The notes under the pieces are model-generated. The model saw nothing but the letters and a program-made list of their open reading frames with translations. It had not been told where the DNA came from and made no database searches. A program made the position numbers and the translations under genes. A DNA stretch of 52,187 nucleotides. Origin: Lentimicrobiaceae bacterium (lineage in GTDB: Bacteria; Bacteroidota; Bacteroidia; Bacteroidales; F082). Below, in pieces: positions 8,382 to 19,950 of this stretch. The stretch is from NCBI GenBank assembly GCA_002708315.1, contig PANC01000014.1, positions 1-52,187 of the forward strand, given 5' to 3'. Numbering within the stretch: the first letter of the stretch is position 1; every line of letters begins with the position of its first letter.

Positions 8382-11300
8382 ATGCGCAAAATATTAACAC
8401 TATCTATAGTTCTTGTAACATTAAACTTTGGTTTAATGTTTGGTCAAACCGCCGACTCTTTATCTGTGAATAGTGAAGTTTTTTTTCAACAATTATCTGA
8501 AATCCTATTAAATACTCCATCAAATACATATCAAAAGAAATCACAGGTATTGTTGGATAGATTTTATCTCCGTTGGAGCATTGGCAGATTCAATAAAGTT
8601 GAAAAAGATGAGATACGTTCTCTCATTGAAAAGATGAGGTCTAGGAAGGTGCGCACATATCCCTACTTATACGATTATATATATGCCCTAACATTAATTT
8701 CTGAATCACAACAGATACCCAAAAGTGTTATAGCCTGGCACGCATATGCCAACAGATTGCTGGACCAAAAGAGAACATCATCTTTTGATAAGTTTTTAGA
8801 ATTTTCTATGGATTTATTTGAAAATCAAAGATTTCACAAGAAAAATTCACTTTCATGGTATAATAGGAAGGGGAGGTTTAACTTTTATCTTGATACAAAT
8901 TTGTTAGTTGTTTTTCAAAAGGGGGATCTGGTTTGTGCAACACGAAAAGATAGCTCAATCATAAAAAATACCTCTGGAACTTATAATTATGATGCAAAAA
9001 CATGGTTCGGAAATATGGGAGAAATTGATTGGGGCAGGTTTGGAGATGATGCAGCAAAAGATATTACAGTCGTAATTGATCGTGAATATCTAATTGAAGT
9101 TGATCAACCATCCTATTCCATAGATTCTGTAACACTTCACTACAATCGGTTTTTTTCTTCCCCTGTGCTTGGAAAAATATCCGAGAGAATTTCTTCAAGC
9201 CCACCCAATAAAAGATCTTCATTTCCCAGATTTGATGCTTATTTAGATAACTTTGAGTTATACAACATATATCCTGAAATAAGCTATTTTGGAGGTGCTA
9301 TGCTAGAAGGTCTAGAACTTTTTGGTATTGGAACAAAAAAAAGTAAGGCTATTATAAAACTTACAAAAAGCGATAGCCTCTATGCCATGATAAGGGCAGA
9401 AAAGTTTAGAATAGAAGCTGACAAGTTTATTTCATCGGATGCTGAGTTCGTTTTTTACTTTGATAAGGATTCTCTTTATCACCCTTCTCTTAGAGTTAAA
9501 TATTCAAATCCAGATAGAAAATTTGTAATGTATACCGAATCAAATGGAAAATCAGTTACACCTTTCTTTGATTCATATCATGAACTTGATATATATGTTC
9601 AAGCGGTGTTCTGGAAAATGAATGATCCAGAACTTTCATTCAAGAGAATTAGAGCCGTTAACAATAGAAATATTGCCCAGTTTGTTTCTAGTAACTATTT
9701 TTCCGATAGAGATTTCTATAAAGTTCAGGGGATAGATGATATAAACCCTTTTTATGTAATTGATAATTATCTCAAGAAGTATGGCGAGTCAGATTTAAAG
9801 TTAAATGCTCTTGCAGCATATATGAAAAAACCTCCAGATCAGGTTAGTGCTTTATTGATAGATTTGTCAAAAAAAGGTTTTCTCGTTTACAATAGTAGGA
9901 CGGGAAAGGCTATTATTAAGGATAGATTTCATTATTTTTTGAATGCCAAAGCTGGAAAAATTGATTATGATGTTATCATGCTTAGATCTAGCGTAAACAA
10001 TCAACCAAATGCAACAATTAACCTTAACACATTGGATCTTGTTGTTAATGGTGTTCCAGAAGTTAGTATCAGCGACTCTCAGGGAGTATATATTTATCCG
10101 TATGATAAGACCATATCATTTAAAAAAAATCGTGATTTTTCATTTGAAGGTCATATTCACATGGGTTTACTTGATTTTTATACAAGAAATTCATCATTCG
10201 TATATGATAGCTTTATGCTTAAGATGAATTATGTCGATTCACTAGCTTTTCAGGTATACTATCAGGATTCAGTTCGCAAGGTAGATTCCCTAGTCAGAGT
10301 GAAAAATGTAATAGAGGATATGGTAGGCACTCTTTATATCGATAAACCAGATAATAAATCGGGACTAATTGCAAACCCGCAATATCCAACCTTTGTTAGT
10401 AATGATGTAAGCTATGTTTATTTCAATGGGCTATCAATACAAGATAGTACATTGCTACCTGAAAACTTCTACTATACGCTAGATCCATTTGTTTTTGATA
10501 GTATTGGATCGTTTATTACAGATGGCCTTGAATTTGAAGGTAACTTAACATCCGCTGGAATATTTCCCATGATAAAGGAACCTCTCACAATAATGCCAGA
10601 TTATTCATTGGGGTTTGATCATACAACCCCAACAAAGGGGTATGAAATGTACGGAGGTTTGGGTACTTATACTCACGATATCTCGTTAAGTAACGATGGT
10701 TTTTGGGGAAATGGAAGCCTTGAATATCTTTCATCATACTCTTCTTCGGATTATTTTATGTTTTATCCAGATTCTTTATCTGGCCTTAGCGATAACTTTT
10801 CAGTGGAAAAAAGTCTAGACAAGTATAATTTCCCATCTGCCCAAGGAGATACTGTTACAATAAAATGGATAATTGATACAAATGTTATGGCCATCAATTC
10901 CAAATCGGGGCCATTTACCATATATAATAATTCATGGCTGGAGGGCACATTGAGTTTAAATCCCAACTACATGAAAGGGGAGGGGGTGTTTGTTTTTGAT
11001 CAGTCAGAGATTATTTCAGACAATATAAACTTCAGGTATGGTAACCTCACTGCTGACACTGCAGACTTCTTTTTGAAAAACAAAAGTGCGGATTCCTTGC
11101 TATTGGATGTAAGAGACTATTTTGCTAAAATTGACTTTGACCAGCAACAAGGTTGGTTTACGAGCTTAAATAGTTATTCATCAATTAAATTTCCCATAAA
11201 TAAATTCGTTTCTACTCTTGATGAGGTTGAGTGGGTTATGGATGAGGATAAACTACTGTTGAGCAGTAATTTAGAGGAAGATTATATGGGGTTAGATACT

Positions 11301-12869
11301 TTGGATATGCTTGACCTTATGGATTACAATCTAAAGGGGCCCGAATTTATTTCTCATGCAGATAGTGCAGATACCTTAAGGTTTTTTGCAGGTAATGCAA
11401 CCTATAATTTATCAGATTTTACAATCGACGTTGAGAAAGTAAAACTTATAAAGGTTGCTGATATTGCTATCTTTCCCAATAATGAAACTGTTAAGATATT
11501 AAAGGGAGCAAAGATTAGTACACTGAATAATGCCCTAATTGTTGCTGACACATTTAATGCTTTTCATAGCATATATGATGCGGAAATAAATATTGCTAGC
11601 CGGAATCAATACAATGCAAAGGGTTGGATTGATTATTCTGACAGGAATGATATGCAGCAACCAATTTATCTTACAACGATTGCTCCGAATACAAATGGTA
11701 TTACCACAGGTTTTGGTCAAATACTAGAGGAGGAAATTTTCTTCCTGAGTCCTGAATATTTCTTTCGTGGTGAAGTAAGCATGGTGGCTTCCAGAAAAAA
11801 TCTCAGATTTAATGGAGGTTACAAATTAAATGAGCAATGCGTTGCAAATCTTGATAATTGGGTTTCATTTAATCAGATACTCTATGAGGATAATATAAGC
11901 TTCGATGTAACTCAGAGTTCCAAAAATTCAGAAGGAGAACTGGCCTTTTTTGGACTGGGATATTCCGATCAATATCGAAGGTTTTACCCCATGATACTAG
12001 AGCCTCTTAAAAGTCCTAACGATATGCTATTTATCAATTCCACAGGGAAGATGATATTTGATACACTTAATAATCAATATTCAGTTGGTAATCCAGCCAG
12101 GTTTATCAATAATAATAAAAAGGGAAATTTTGTTTCCTTAGACAATACTAGATGTATTTTAAGAGGTGATGGTAACTTGAACCTTGGGCTAGACTTAAAG
12201 ATGCTTAAGATATTGGCAAGTGGTGAATTCGAACATGTTATATATGTTGATTCAACATATGTAAATAGTTCCATACTCTTGGATTTCTATTTTGATGAAA
12301 AAGCTATCTCCATGATAACTGATAGCTTAAGGCTCACCAACAACGATGGTGTAAATATGTCCGATGGTCTTTTCCCATTGTTCTTGAGAAAAAATCTCCC
12401 ACAATCAATTGCTGAGAAGTTGATAACAGAAATATCTCTTTATGGTCAGATGAAAAAAATCCCAGAAAGCCTAAGTCATACTATTATCTTTAATGATTTG
12501 AAACTATATTGGGATTCCTTTACTCGCTCTTACATAAGCATGGGCAAGTTAGGTGTTGGTTATTTGGGAGGTAATGTGGTAAATAAGTATGTTAATGGGT
12601 GGGTTCAAATAGAAAAAGGAAGAATTGGAAGCGAAATAACAGTATACCTTAAACCAACTTCATCAACCTGGTACTATTTCAACTACAAAAATGGTATCAT
12701 GCAGGTTATATCATCGGATAACTACCTAAACGAACACCTTGAATCCATCAAGGAAGATAAAAGGATATTGAATTCTGATAGTGATGATGAATATTACGAG
12801 TATGTTATATCAACACGTAGGAAGAGTACAGATTTTATTAGAAAAATGGAAAACATTGAGCGTAACTAA
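8382..12869 (+). CDS. Large secreted or envelope protein of unknown function
   Basis: I do not recognise a named family for this 1495-residue protein. It begins with a typical signal peptide (basic MRK, hydrophobic core LTLSIVLVTLNFGLMF), cleaved near residue 22. Residues about 30-160 are helical. After that come hundreds of residues rich in alternating polar and hydrophobic positions and aromatic residues (FSSNYFSDRDFYKVQG, GSLEYLSSYSSSDYF, GTLSLNPNYMKGEGVFVF). This pattern would suit an extended beta-solenoid or beta-taco like those of AsmA/OstA-like envelope proteins, but that is my inference. There are no membrane segments after the signal peptide, no Lys-rich tail and no lipobox. The gene lies between prmA and dnaN with 34 and 200 bp gaps. 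Confidence 0.75.
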   Translation: MRKILTLSIVLVTLNFGLMFGQTADSLSVNSEVFFQQLSEILLNTPSNTYQKKSQVLLDRFYLRWSIGRFNKVEKDEIRSLIEKMRSRKVRTYPYLYDYIYALTLISESQQIPKSVIAWHAYANRLLDQKRTSSFDKFLEFSMDLFENQRFHKKNSLSWYNRKGRFNFYLDTNLLVVFQKGDLVCATRKDSSIIKNTSGTYNYDAKTWFGNMGEIDWGRFGDDAAKDITVVIDREYLIEVDQPSYSIDSVTLHYNRFFSSPVLGKISERISSSPPNKRSSFPRFDAYLDNFELYNIYPEISYFGGAMLEGLELFGIGTKKSKAIIKLTKSDSLYAMIRAEKFRIEADKFISSDAEFVFYFDKDSLYHPSLRVKYSNPDRKFVMYTESNGKSVTPFFDSYHELDIYVQAVFWKMNDPELSFKRIRAVNNRNIAQFVSSNYFSDRDFYKVQGIDDINPFYVIDNYLKKYGESDLKLNALAAYMKKPPDQVSALLIDLSKKGFLVYNSRTGKAIIKDRFHYFLNAKAGKIDYDVIMLRSSVNNQPNATINLNTLDLVVNGVPEVSISDSQGVYIYPYDKTISFKKNRDFSFEGHIHMGLLDFYTRNSSFVYDSFMLKMNYVDSLAFQVYYQDSVRKVDSLVRVKNVIEDMVGTLYIDKPDNKSGLIANPQYPTFVSNDVSYVYFNGLSIQDSTLLPENFYYTLDPFVFDSIGSFITDGLEFEGNLTSAGIFPMIKEPLTIMPDYSLGFDHTTPTKGYEMYGGLGTYTHDISLSNDGFWGNGSLEYLSSYSSSDYFMFYPDSLSGLSDNFSVEKSLDKYNFPSAQGDTVTIKWIIDTNVMAINSKSGPFTIYNNSWLEGTLSLNPNYMKGEGVFVFDQSEIISDNINFRYGNLTADTADFFLKNKSADSLLLDVRDYFAKIDFDQQQGWFTSLNSYSSIKFPINKFVSTLDEVEWVMDEDKLLLSSNLEEDYMGLDTLDMLDLMDYNLKGPEFISHADSADTLRFFAGNATYNLSDFTIDVEKVKLIKVADIAIFPNNETVKILKGAKISTLNNALIVADTFNAFHSIYDAEINIASRNQYNAKGWIDYSDRNDMQQPIYLTTIAPNTNGITTGFGQILEEEIFFLSPEYFFRGEVSMVASRKNLRFNGGYKLNEQCVANLDNWVSFNQILYEDNISFDVTQSSKNSEGELAFFGLGYSDQYRRFYPMILEPLKSPNDMLFINSTGKMIFDTLNNQYSVGNPARFINNNKKGNFVSLDNTRCILRGDGNLNLGLDLKMLKILASGEFEHVIYVDSTYVNSSILLDFYFDEKAISMITDSLRLTNNDGVNMSDGLFPLFLRKNLPQSIAEKLITEISLYGQMKKIPESLSHTIIFNDLKLYWDSFTRSYISMGKLGVGYLGGNVVNKYVNGWVQIEKGRIGSEITVYLKPTSSTWYYFNYKNGIMQVISSDNYLNEHLESIKEDKRILNSDSDDEYYEYVISTRRKSTDFIRKMENIERN

Positions 12870-13069
12870 TCGTTTAAAACCTGTAAAGCCTCAATAAACA
12901 CCTTATTTTGTTACTTACTTTGTGAAAAAATGAACCATTTATTCATTTTGTAACTACTTTTTTTTTGTTACTTTTACTCACGAATGATTAATTAAATAAT
13001 GCAAAGATAATTTTCAAGACAGGTCATTATTTATCTGTAAGTTTAAACTAAAAAATAATTTATCTACCG

Positions 13070-14191
13070 ATGAAGTTTATAATATCAAGTACGACCTTAC
13101 TGCGAGGATTGCAAAAAGTTAGTGGAGTTTTAGGCACTAATAACACTCTGCCAATACTCGAAGATTTTCTGTTTGAAGTAAACGATGACAAATTAAAGAT
13201 TACGGCATCTGATCTTGAGACTACAATTTCTGTAACACTTGCCACCACAAAAGCTGATGGTGCTGTTGTAATAGCCATACCGGCTAAGATGTTATTAGAT
13301 ATTATGAAATCATTACCAGATACGCCAGTAACTTTTACAGTTGATGGTACAAACATTGAGATTTTTGCCGGAGAAGGTAAATACAAACTCATTGGTCATC
13401 AGAGTGATGAGTTTCCTCAGATACCAGTAATGGATAATACTACCTCTCTTGAATTAAATTCAGCACTCCTAGTAAATGCATTTAATAAAACCCTTTTTGC
13501 TACTGGAAATGATGAATTAAGACCAGTAATGTCAGGAGTTTTATTTGAAATCAAAAAAGATAATATAACTTTTGTTGCAACCGATGCTCATAAATTGGTA
13601 AGGTATAGGCGAAATGATTTTAAATCTGAAACGGAGACATCATTAATAATTCCTAAGAAACCATTGGCACACCTTAAAAATGTGATGCCCGAGGATGAGG
13701 ATGTAGCTGTTAATGTTGAAATAAATGACACAAATATAAAACTAGAATTCGACGACATAGTATTAATATGTAGACTTATAGAGGGTAAATATCCAAATTA
13801 TGAGGCTGTTATACCAATGCAAAACCCTTATAAACTCACAATTGAGCGAAAGAGCCTGTTGAATTCAATTAAGCGTGTTTCAATCTTCGGAAGTAAATCT
13901 ACGCACCAAGTTAGATTTAAAATAACAGGTCAAGAGTTACTTTTGACCGCAGAAGACCTTGATTATTCCAGTGAAGCAAAGGAAAGGCTTACTTGCAGCT
14001 ACCATGGCGATGATATTGAAATTGGATTTAATTCAAGGTTTATGCAAGAAATGCTAAGCACACTTGAACCTGAGAGAATAATTCTGGAATTATCAGCTCC
14101 AAATAGAGCAGGAATAATATTATCGGAAAAATCTGATGACGATCCGGAAGATGTTCTAATGCTTATCATGCCTGTTATGTTAACTCAGTAA
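13070..14191 (+). CDS. dnaN: DNA polymerase III subunit beta (sliding clamp)
   Basis: The clamp tethers DNA polymerase III to its template. At 373 residues it has the usual length and three repeated domains: 1-120, 128-245 and 250-373. Recognisable segments are GVLGTNNTLPILEDFLFEV at the start, the central RPVMSGVLFEI and FVATDAHKLVRYR, and a C-terminus ending LIMPVML that matches the conserved (M/L)P(M/V)(R/M)L clamp end. Neither dnaA nor recF is next to it, so the usual dnaA-dnaN arrangement is absent, as is common in Bacteroidota. A 200-bp non-coding stretch precedes it. Confidence 0.96.
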   Translation: MKFIISSTTLLRGLQKVSGVLGTNNTLPILEDFLFEVNDDKLKITASDLETTISVTLATTKADGAVVIAIPAKMLLDIMKSLPDTPVTFTVDGTNIEIFAGEGKYKLIGHQSDEFPQIPVMDNTTSLELNSALLVNAFNKTLFATGNDELRPVMSGVLFEIKKDNITFVATDAHKLVRYRRNDFKSETETSLIIPKKPLAHLKNVMPEDEDVAVNVEINDTNIKLEFDDIVLICRLIEGKYPNYEAVIPMQNPYKLTIERKSLLNSIKRVSIFGSKSTHQVRFKITGQELLLTAEDLDYSSEAKERLTCSYHGDDIEIGFNSRFMQEMLSTLEPERIILELSAPNRAGIILSEKSDDDPEDVLMLIMPVMLTQ

Positions 14192-14223
14192 CTAACACTC
14201 TTTTATCTTAAATAGTTTCAATT

Positions 14224-15384
14224 ATGTATGATTTTGATAAAATCGTAGAAAGAGAAAATACGTCTAGTATTAAATACGACATGCGAATGCAAATGTTTGG
14301 TAAAGAAGATATTACGCCATTATGGGTGGCTGATATGGATTTTGAAACACCAGATTTTGTGCGCGAGGCTATAGTAAAACGTGCTCAGCATCCCATATAT
14401 GGATATTCATTACGAGGGGAAACATATACGAATTCGATTATTGATTGGGTTGAAAGAAAACATGACTGGAAAATAAACGAGGATTGGATAGTTTTTTCAC
14501 CAGGTATTGTTCCTGCACTAAACTTTGCAACATTGGCATTAACGAAACCTGGAGATGCAATTCTTGTGCAACCTCCAGTATATTTCCCTTTTTTTACCGC
14601 GGCAACGGATCATGATAGAATACTTACTGAAAGTACTTTGATTTATAAACATGGTGGATATACGATAGACTTTGATGATTTTGCCGCCAAAGCAAAGTAT
14701 GCCAAATTATTCTTTTTTTCAAGTCCTCATAATCCCACAGGGCGCGTATGGACAAGAGAAGAGTTGGTGCAAATAGCGAGTATTTGCCTGGATAATGATG
14801 TTATCATTGTTTCGGATGAAATCCATAATGATTTAATCTTCCCCAACAAAAAGCATATACCAATTGCAACAATATCGGATGAAATTGCTGATATTACAAT
14901 TACCTGTATTGCCCCTAGTAAAACCTTTAACCTTGCTGGAATGGCAACTTCTTCTCTAATAATAAGTAACCATAACCTGCGGGAGAAGATGCAGACGATC
15001 ATAGACTCACTTCATATCTCACTGGGTAATGTTTTTGGAGCGATAGCTTCTGAGGCAGCTTATACGCATGGTTATGACTGGGTTATTGCGCTTATGGAAT
15101 ATGTTTCAGGTAATCTTGATGTTTTAAGAAGCACATTGATTTCAACTAATTCTCGCATAAAATTAGTAGAACCTGAAGCCACATATATGGCATGGTTGGA
15201 TTTTAATGATACTGGTTATGATGATGATAAAATTAAAAATATCATTATTAATGAAGCTAAATTAGGGTTGTCTCATGGCCCAATATTTGGCGTTGGAGGT
15301 TCAGGTTTTCAACGAATTAACCTTGCCTCGCCAAGAACAATTGTTTCTAGTGCATCCGATAGATTATGCAAAGTATTTAAATAA
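14224..15384 (+). CDS. MalY/PatB-type PLP-dependent aminotransferase or cystathionine beta-lyase
   Basis: This is a fold-type I PLP enzyme of 386 residues. It has the PatB/MalY opening (TPLWVADMDFETP, residues 31-43) and SPHNPTGRVW at 167-176. The PLP-contacting SDEIHND is at 197-203, and the Schiff-base lysine is K233 in PSKTFNLAG. The C-terminal GSGFQRINLASPR carries the carboxylate-binding arginine. Family members cleave C-S bonds of cystathionine and cysteine, and E. coli MalY also acts as a repressor of the maltose system. The substrate cannot be told from sequence. It starts 32 bp after dnaN and may share its transcript. Confidence 0.88.
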   Translation: MYDFDKIVERENTSSIKYDMRMQMFGKEDITPLWVADMDFETPDFVREAIVKRAQHPIYGYSLRGETYTNSIIDWVERKHDWKINEDWIVFSPGIVPALNFATLALTKPGDAILVQPPVYFPFFTAATDHDRILTESTLIYKHGGYTIDFDDFAAKAKYAKLFFFSSPHNPTGRVWTREELVQIASICLDNDVIIVSDEIHNDLIFPNKKHIPIATISDEIADITITCIAPSKTFNLAGMATSSLIISNHNLREKMQTIIDSLHISLGNVFGAIASEAAYTHGYDWVIALMEYVSGNLDVLRSTLISTNSRIKLVEPEATYMAWLDFNDTGYDDDKIKNIIINEAKLGLSHGPIFGVGGSGFQRINLASPRTIVSSASDRLCKVFK

Positions 15385-15472
15385 TAGCAATTATGTTTAG
15401 AAGAGGCATGGATTATTCCATAATATTACCAATAAAAATTAGTTCATCCTTTAAATCAAAAAATATAGTAAA

Positions 15473-16189
15473 TTGCTAATTAAATCCCCATACGTGAAAA
15501 AAATAGGGTTTCTACTTATTATTTCTTTATTATTAATTACACACTCTTTTTCTCAAGGTTATATGTATAACCGTGGATTGGTATCCTTATCCATAGGATT
15601 ATCGATACCTTCATATGGTTTTGGAAACAACGATGGTATAAACTTATCTAGTTATGCAAAGTTAGGTACGACGATATCAGGGGAGGTATCATACTTTAGT
15701 AGTAAACATGTTGGCTTTGGATTTATATTGAACTACAATGTAAACCCAATAGATGATGATAAATTAGCAAATGCATATCGCATACAAAGTCCTGCTTTTA
15801 TTGATATAGATGTTACATCTAAACCATTTAGTGATATAGCCGGAGTTGCTGGATTTATTTTTGACATGCCATTTAATGATTATGTTTCGTTTACAGTTAG
15901 AATGATGGGGGGACTGCGAAATGTTTATAAACCAAGCGTTCTTATTCAAACAAAAACGATATATACATCCATTGATTATTATGAGACCCACACCAATGAC
16001 GTTGTATTTGCCTTTTTATTTGGCTTTGGAGTGAAGTATGCAATTAATGATATTATGAATGTTCACTTTAATTCTTCATATATGGGCTCTATGTTGGAAC
16101 TAGATTATATGAGAAACAAAAGAGAAGTTAACCAAGAGGCACATCTAGGAGCACTCTCATTATTATTTGGTGCTTCTTATGCATTTTAA
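15473..16189 (+). CDS. Putative outer-membrane beta-barrel protein
   Basis: I do not recognise a named family. The 238-residue protein starts with a signal peptide (KKIGFLLIISLLLITHSFSQ). It continues as repeated amphipathic strands such as GLVSLSIGLSIPSYGFG, HVGFGFILNYNVN and AFLFGFGVKYAIND, and ends on a strand with terminal phenylalanine (SLLFGASYAF), the pattern of small Bacteroidota outer-membrane barrels. The frame opens with TTG at 15473. An in-frame GTG at 15494 would give a more usual short signal peptide beginning with KK, and I cannot decide between them. It is convergent with ligA. Confidence 0.6.
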   Translation: MLIKSPYVKKIGFLLIISLLLITHSFSQGYMYNRGLVSLSIGLSIPSYGFGNNDGINLSSYAKLGTTISGEVSYFSSKHVGFGFILNYNVNPIDDDKLANAYRIQSPAFIDIDVTSKPFSDIAGVAGFIFDMPFNDYVSFTVRMMGGLRNVYKPSVLIQTKTIYTSIDYYETHTNDVVFAFLFGFGVKYAINDIMNVHFNSSYMGSMLELDYMRNKREVNQEAHLGALSLLFGASYAF

Positions 16190-16231
16190 AACATATACAT
16201 TTATTGGTAAATCCTCAAATAATATTTCAAT

Positions 16232-18280
<2,049 letters not shown>

Positions 18281-18320
18281 TTATTCAATATTTACTGAAA
18301 TAAAAGCAATCTACATACTG

Positions 18321-18328
18321 CAAATATA
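18321..18328 (-). promoter_or_regulatory. -7 box (TATATTTG) for ligA
   Basis: On the minus strand TATATTTG matches TAnnTTTG exactly, 41 bp upstream of the ligA start. Confidence 0.5.
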
Positions 18329-18380
18329 ATCAGTCTTATTCATCAGTAAAAATAATGATAATTCGTTATTTTACCTAGTA

Positions 18381-19913
18381 TTAAAGAGGTAATATATCGG
18401 TATTACGGTAGATATAAATATTCTGATTGGCATTTATGGGGTTTAGCCAATAAAGCACTTTATCCATGTAACCAGGTTCAATTTTTACCTCAAAAGTTAG
18501 ATTTGGATAAATTGTTTTAATATTCTCTACTCTTTGCTCAAGATTATCAGGTTGATAGAAAAGGATAAATCCTGGAGTAAATTCAGGGGAATCATTTTTT
18601 CTTTCTTCAGCAAATTCTTCAAAATTGCCATCTCCTAGGAAAGTATGATAGTTGTACCAGTTATTCAAATAAAATTGTGGAGGGAACCCTAGTACATCTC
18701 GATTCACATCTTCAATCATGAAGTTATTTATGTCATCGTACTGAGCCATATATATCATAGTTTCAACGCGGGCTTTTTTTGAATACATAATGGTTATTGG
18801 AATTAAAAGTAACAAGTTAATAACCCAAAAGAATATCCAAGAACCTCTTATAATACTTCTTACCCTACTAGATTTAACAGTAGAAACAATTCGTTGCCAT
18901 CCAATTATGCCAATGATCATAATAAACGGTATGATTGTAACCACAAACCTCTCTTGCTTGTTGGGGTAGTATGAGTGAAATATTAGAAATAATATAACCG
19001 GTAGAAATATTATTAATATCCTTTTCCATTCCTTAAACATGCCAGTTAAAATGAATATACTTATCGGTGGGATCATAATACCTGAAATGAATAGTATATA
19101 AACATACCAATCACCCTGTGGATACCCAGAAATATTGGTGCTATCAGAGTTATATGTCACATACTGCAAAAGCTGGACCAATGGCTTTTTCCATACTAGG
19201 TAATCAATACCACCTTGAATTAGTAATATTGATAATATAACTCCTGTTCCAAGTACTAATGCATTTAACCATTTTTTTTGGAATAATAATACTAATCCCA
19301 TTGAGCCAATAATCAAACCACTTTGAAACCTAATATTGAAAGCAATTCCCATCACAATGCCTGCCCATAACCACTTATAATAAGTGGTCTTATTGTCCGA
19401 GGAAACAATTACCCAAAGACCATACATCAACGGGGGAATGCTAACATATTCAGTAAGGGTCCTAACACTTATCATTGGAAATATCCAGAATAATGCCAGT
19501 AACCATCCTACAATCCTTGCATTTTTGGAATTGCTAATTTTATCAGTAATCTTAATTCCATAATAAACTATTATTGTGGACCAAAATGCATGCAATAATC
19601 TAATTACGAGCATTTTTGATTCGGCGTTTATTATTCCTATGTATTCAAGTATACTGAAAATAATATAGTGTAAGCCAACATAAAAGAAGCTAAATCCCTC
19701 TGGCTCTCCCAGTCCATCTAGAGTTGGCAACCATCCATAATAATCCACTCCATCAACCCATGACTGAGCAACTTCAATTATTAAAAATTGATCATCATGC
19801 CAACCATAACCCTTGGAGAATATTGCTGCAATAATTCTTACCAATAATGCTGTAAGAAAGATTACTTTAAATGGATATTCAGAATAGTATGTCCTAATTT
19901 CTTTCTGTGTCAA
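18381..19913 (-). CDS. GT-C fold glycosyltransferase, GT39/GT22-like membrane protein
   Basis: The 510-residue polytopic membrane protein has about 10-12 hydrophobic helices. The first extracytoplasmic loop carries HDDQF (about residue 39), like the acidic pair that lipid-linked GT-C mannosyl- and arabinosyltransferases use to bind metal and substrate. The following loop has LPTLDGLGEPEGFSFFYVGL, and the C-terminal 100 residues form a soluble domain. GT-C enzymes transfer sugars from polyprenyl-phosphate donors on the outer face of the inner membrane; donor and acceptor are unknown here. It follows arcA by 37 bp on the same strand, without obvious functional link. Confidence 0.75.
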   Translation of the reverse strand: MTQKEIRTYYSEYPFKVIFLTALLVRIIAAIFSKGYGWHDDQFLIIEVAQSWVDGVDYYGWLPTLDGLGEPEGFSFFYVGLHYIIFSILEYIGIINAESKMLVIRLLHAFWSTIIVYYGIKITDKISNSKNARIVGWLLALFWIFPMISVRTLTEYVSIPPLMYGLWVIVSSDNKTTYYKWLWAGIVMGIAFNIRFQSGLIIGSMGLVLLFQKKWLNALVLGTGVILSILLIQGGIDYLVWKKPLVQLLQYVTYNSDSTNISGYPQGDWYVYILFISGIMIPPISIFILTGMFKEWKRILIIFLPVILFLIFHSYYPNKQERFVVTIIPFIMIIGIIGWQRIVSTVKSSRVRSIIRGSWIFFWVINLLLLIPITIMYSKKARVETMIYMAQYDDINNFMIEDVNRDVLGFPPQFYLNNWYNYHTFLGDGNFEEFAEERKNDSPEFTPGFILFYQPDNLEQRVENIKTIYPNLTFEVKIEPGYMDKVLYWLNPINANQNIYIYRNTDILPL

Positions 19914-19950
19914 AAAATTTCAAATCTTTTAATGATGATTTATTTCTTTA

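Noticed and set aside
13060..13392. 110-codon frame antisense to dnaN
   Set aside because: It is a shadow of the dnaN frame, which is clearly real.
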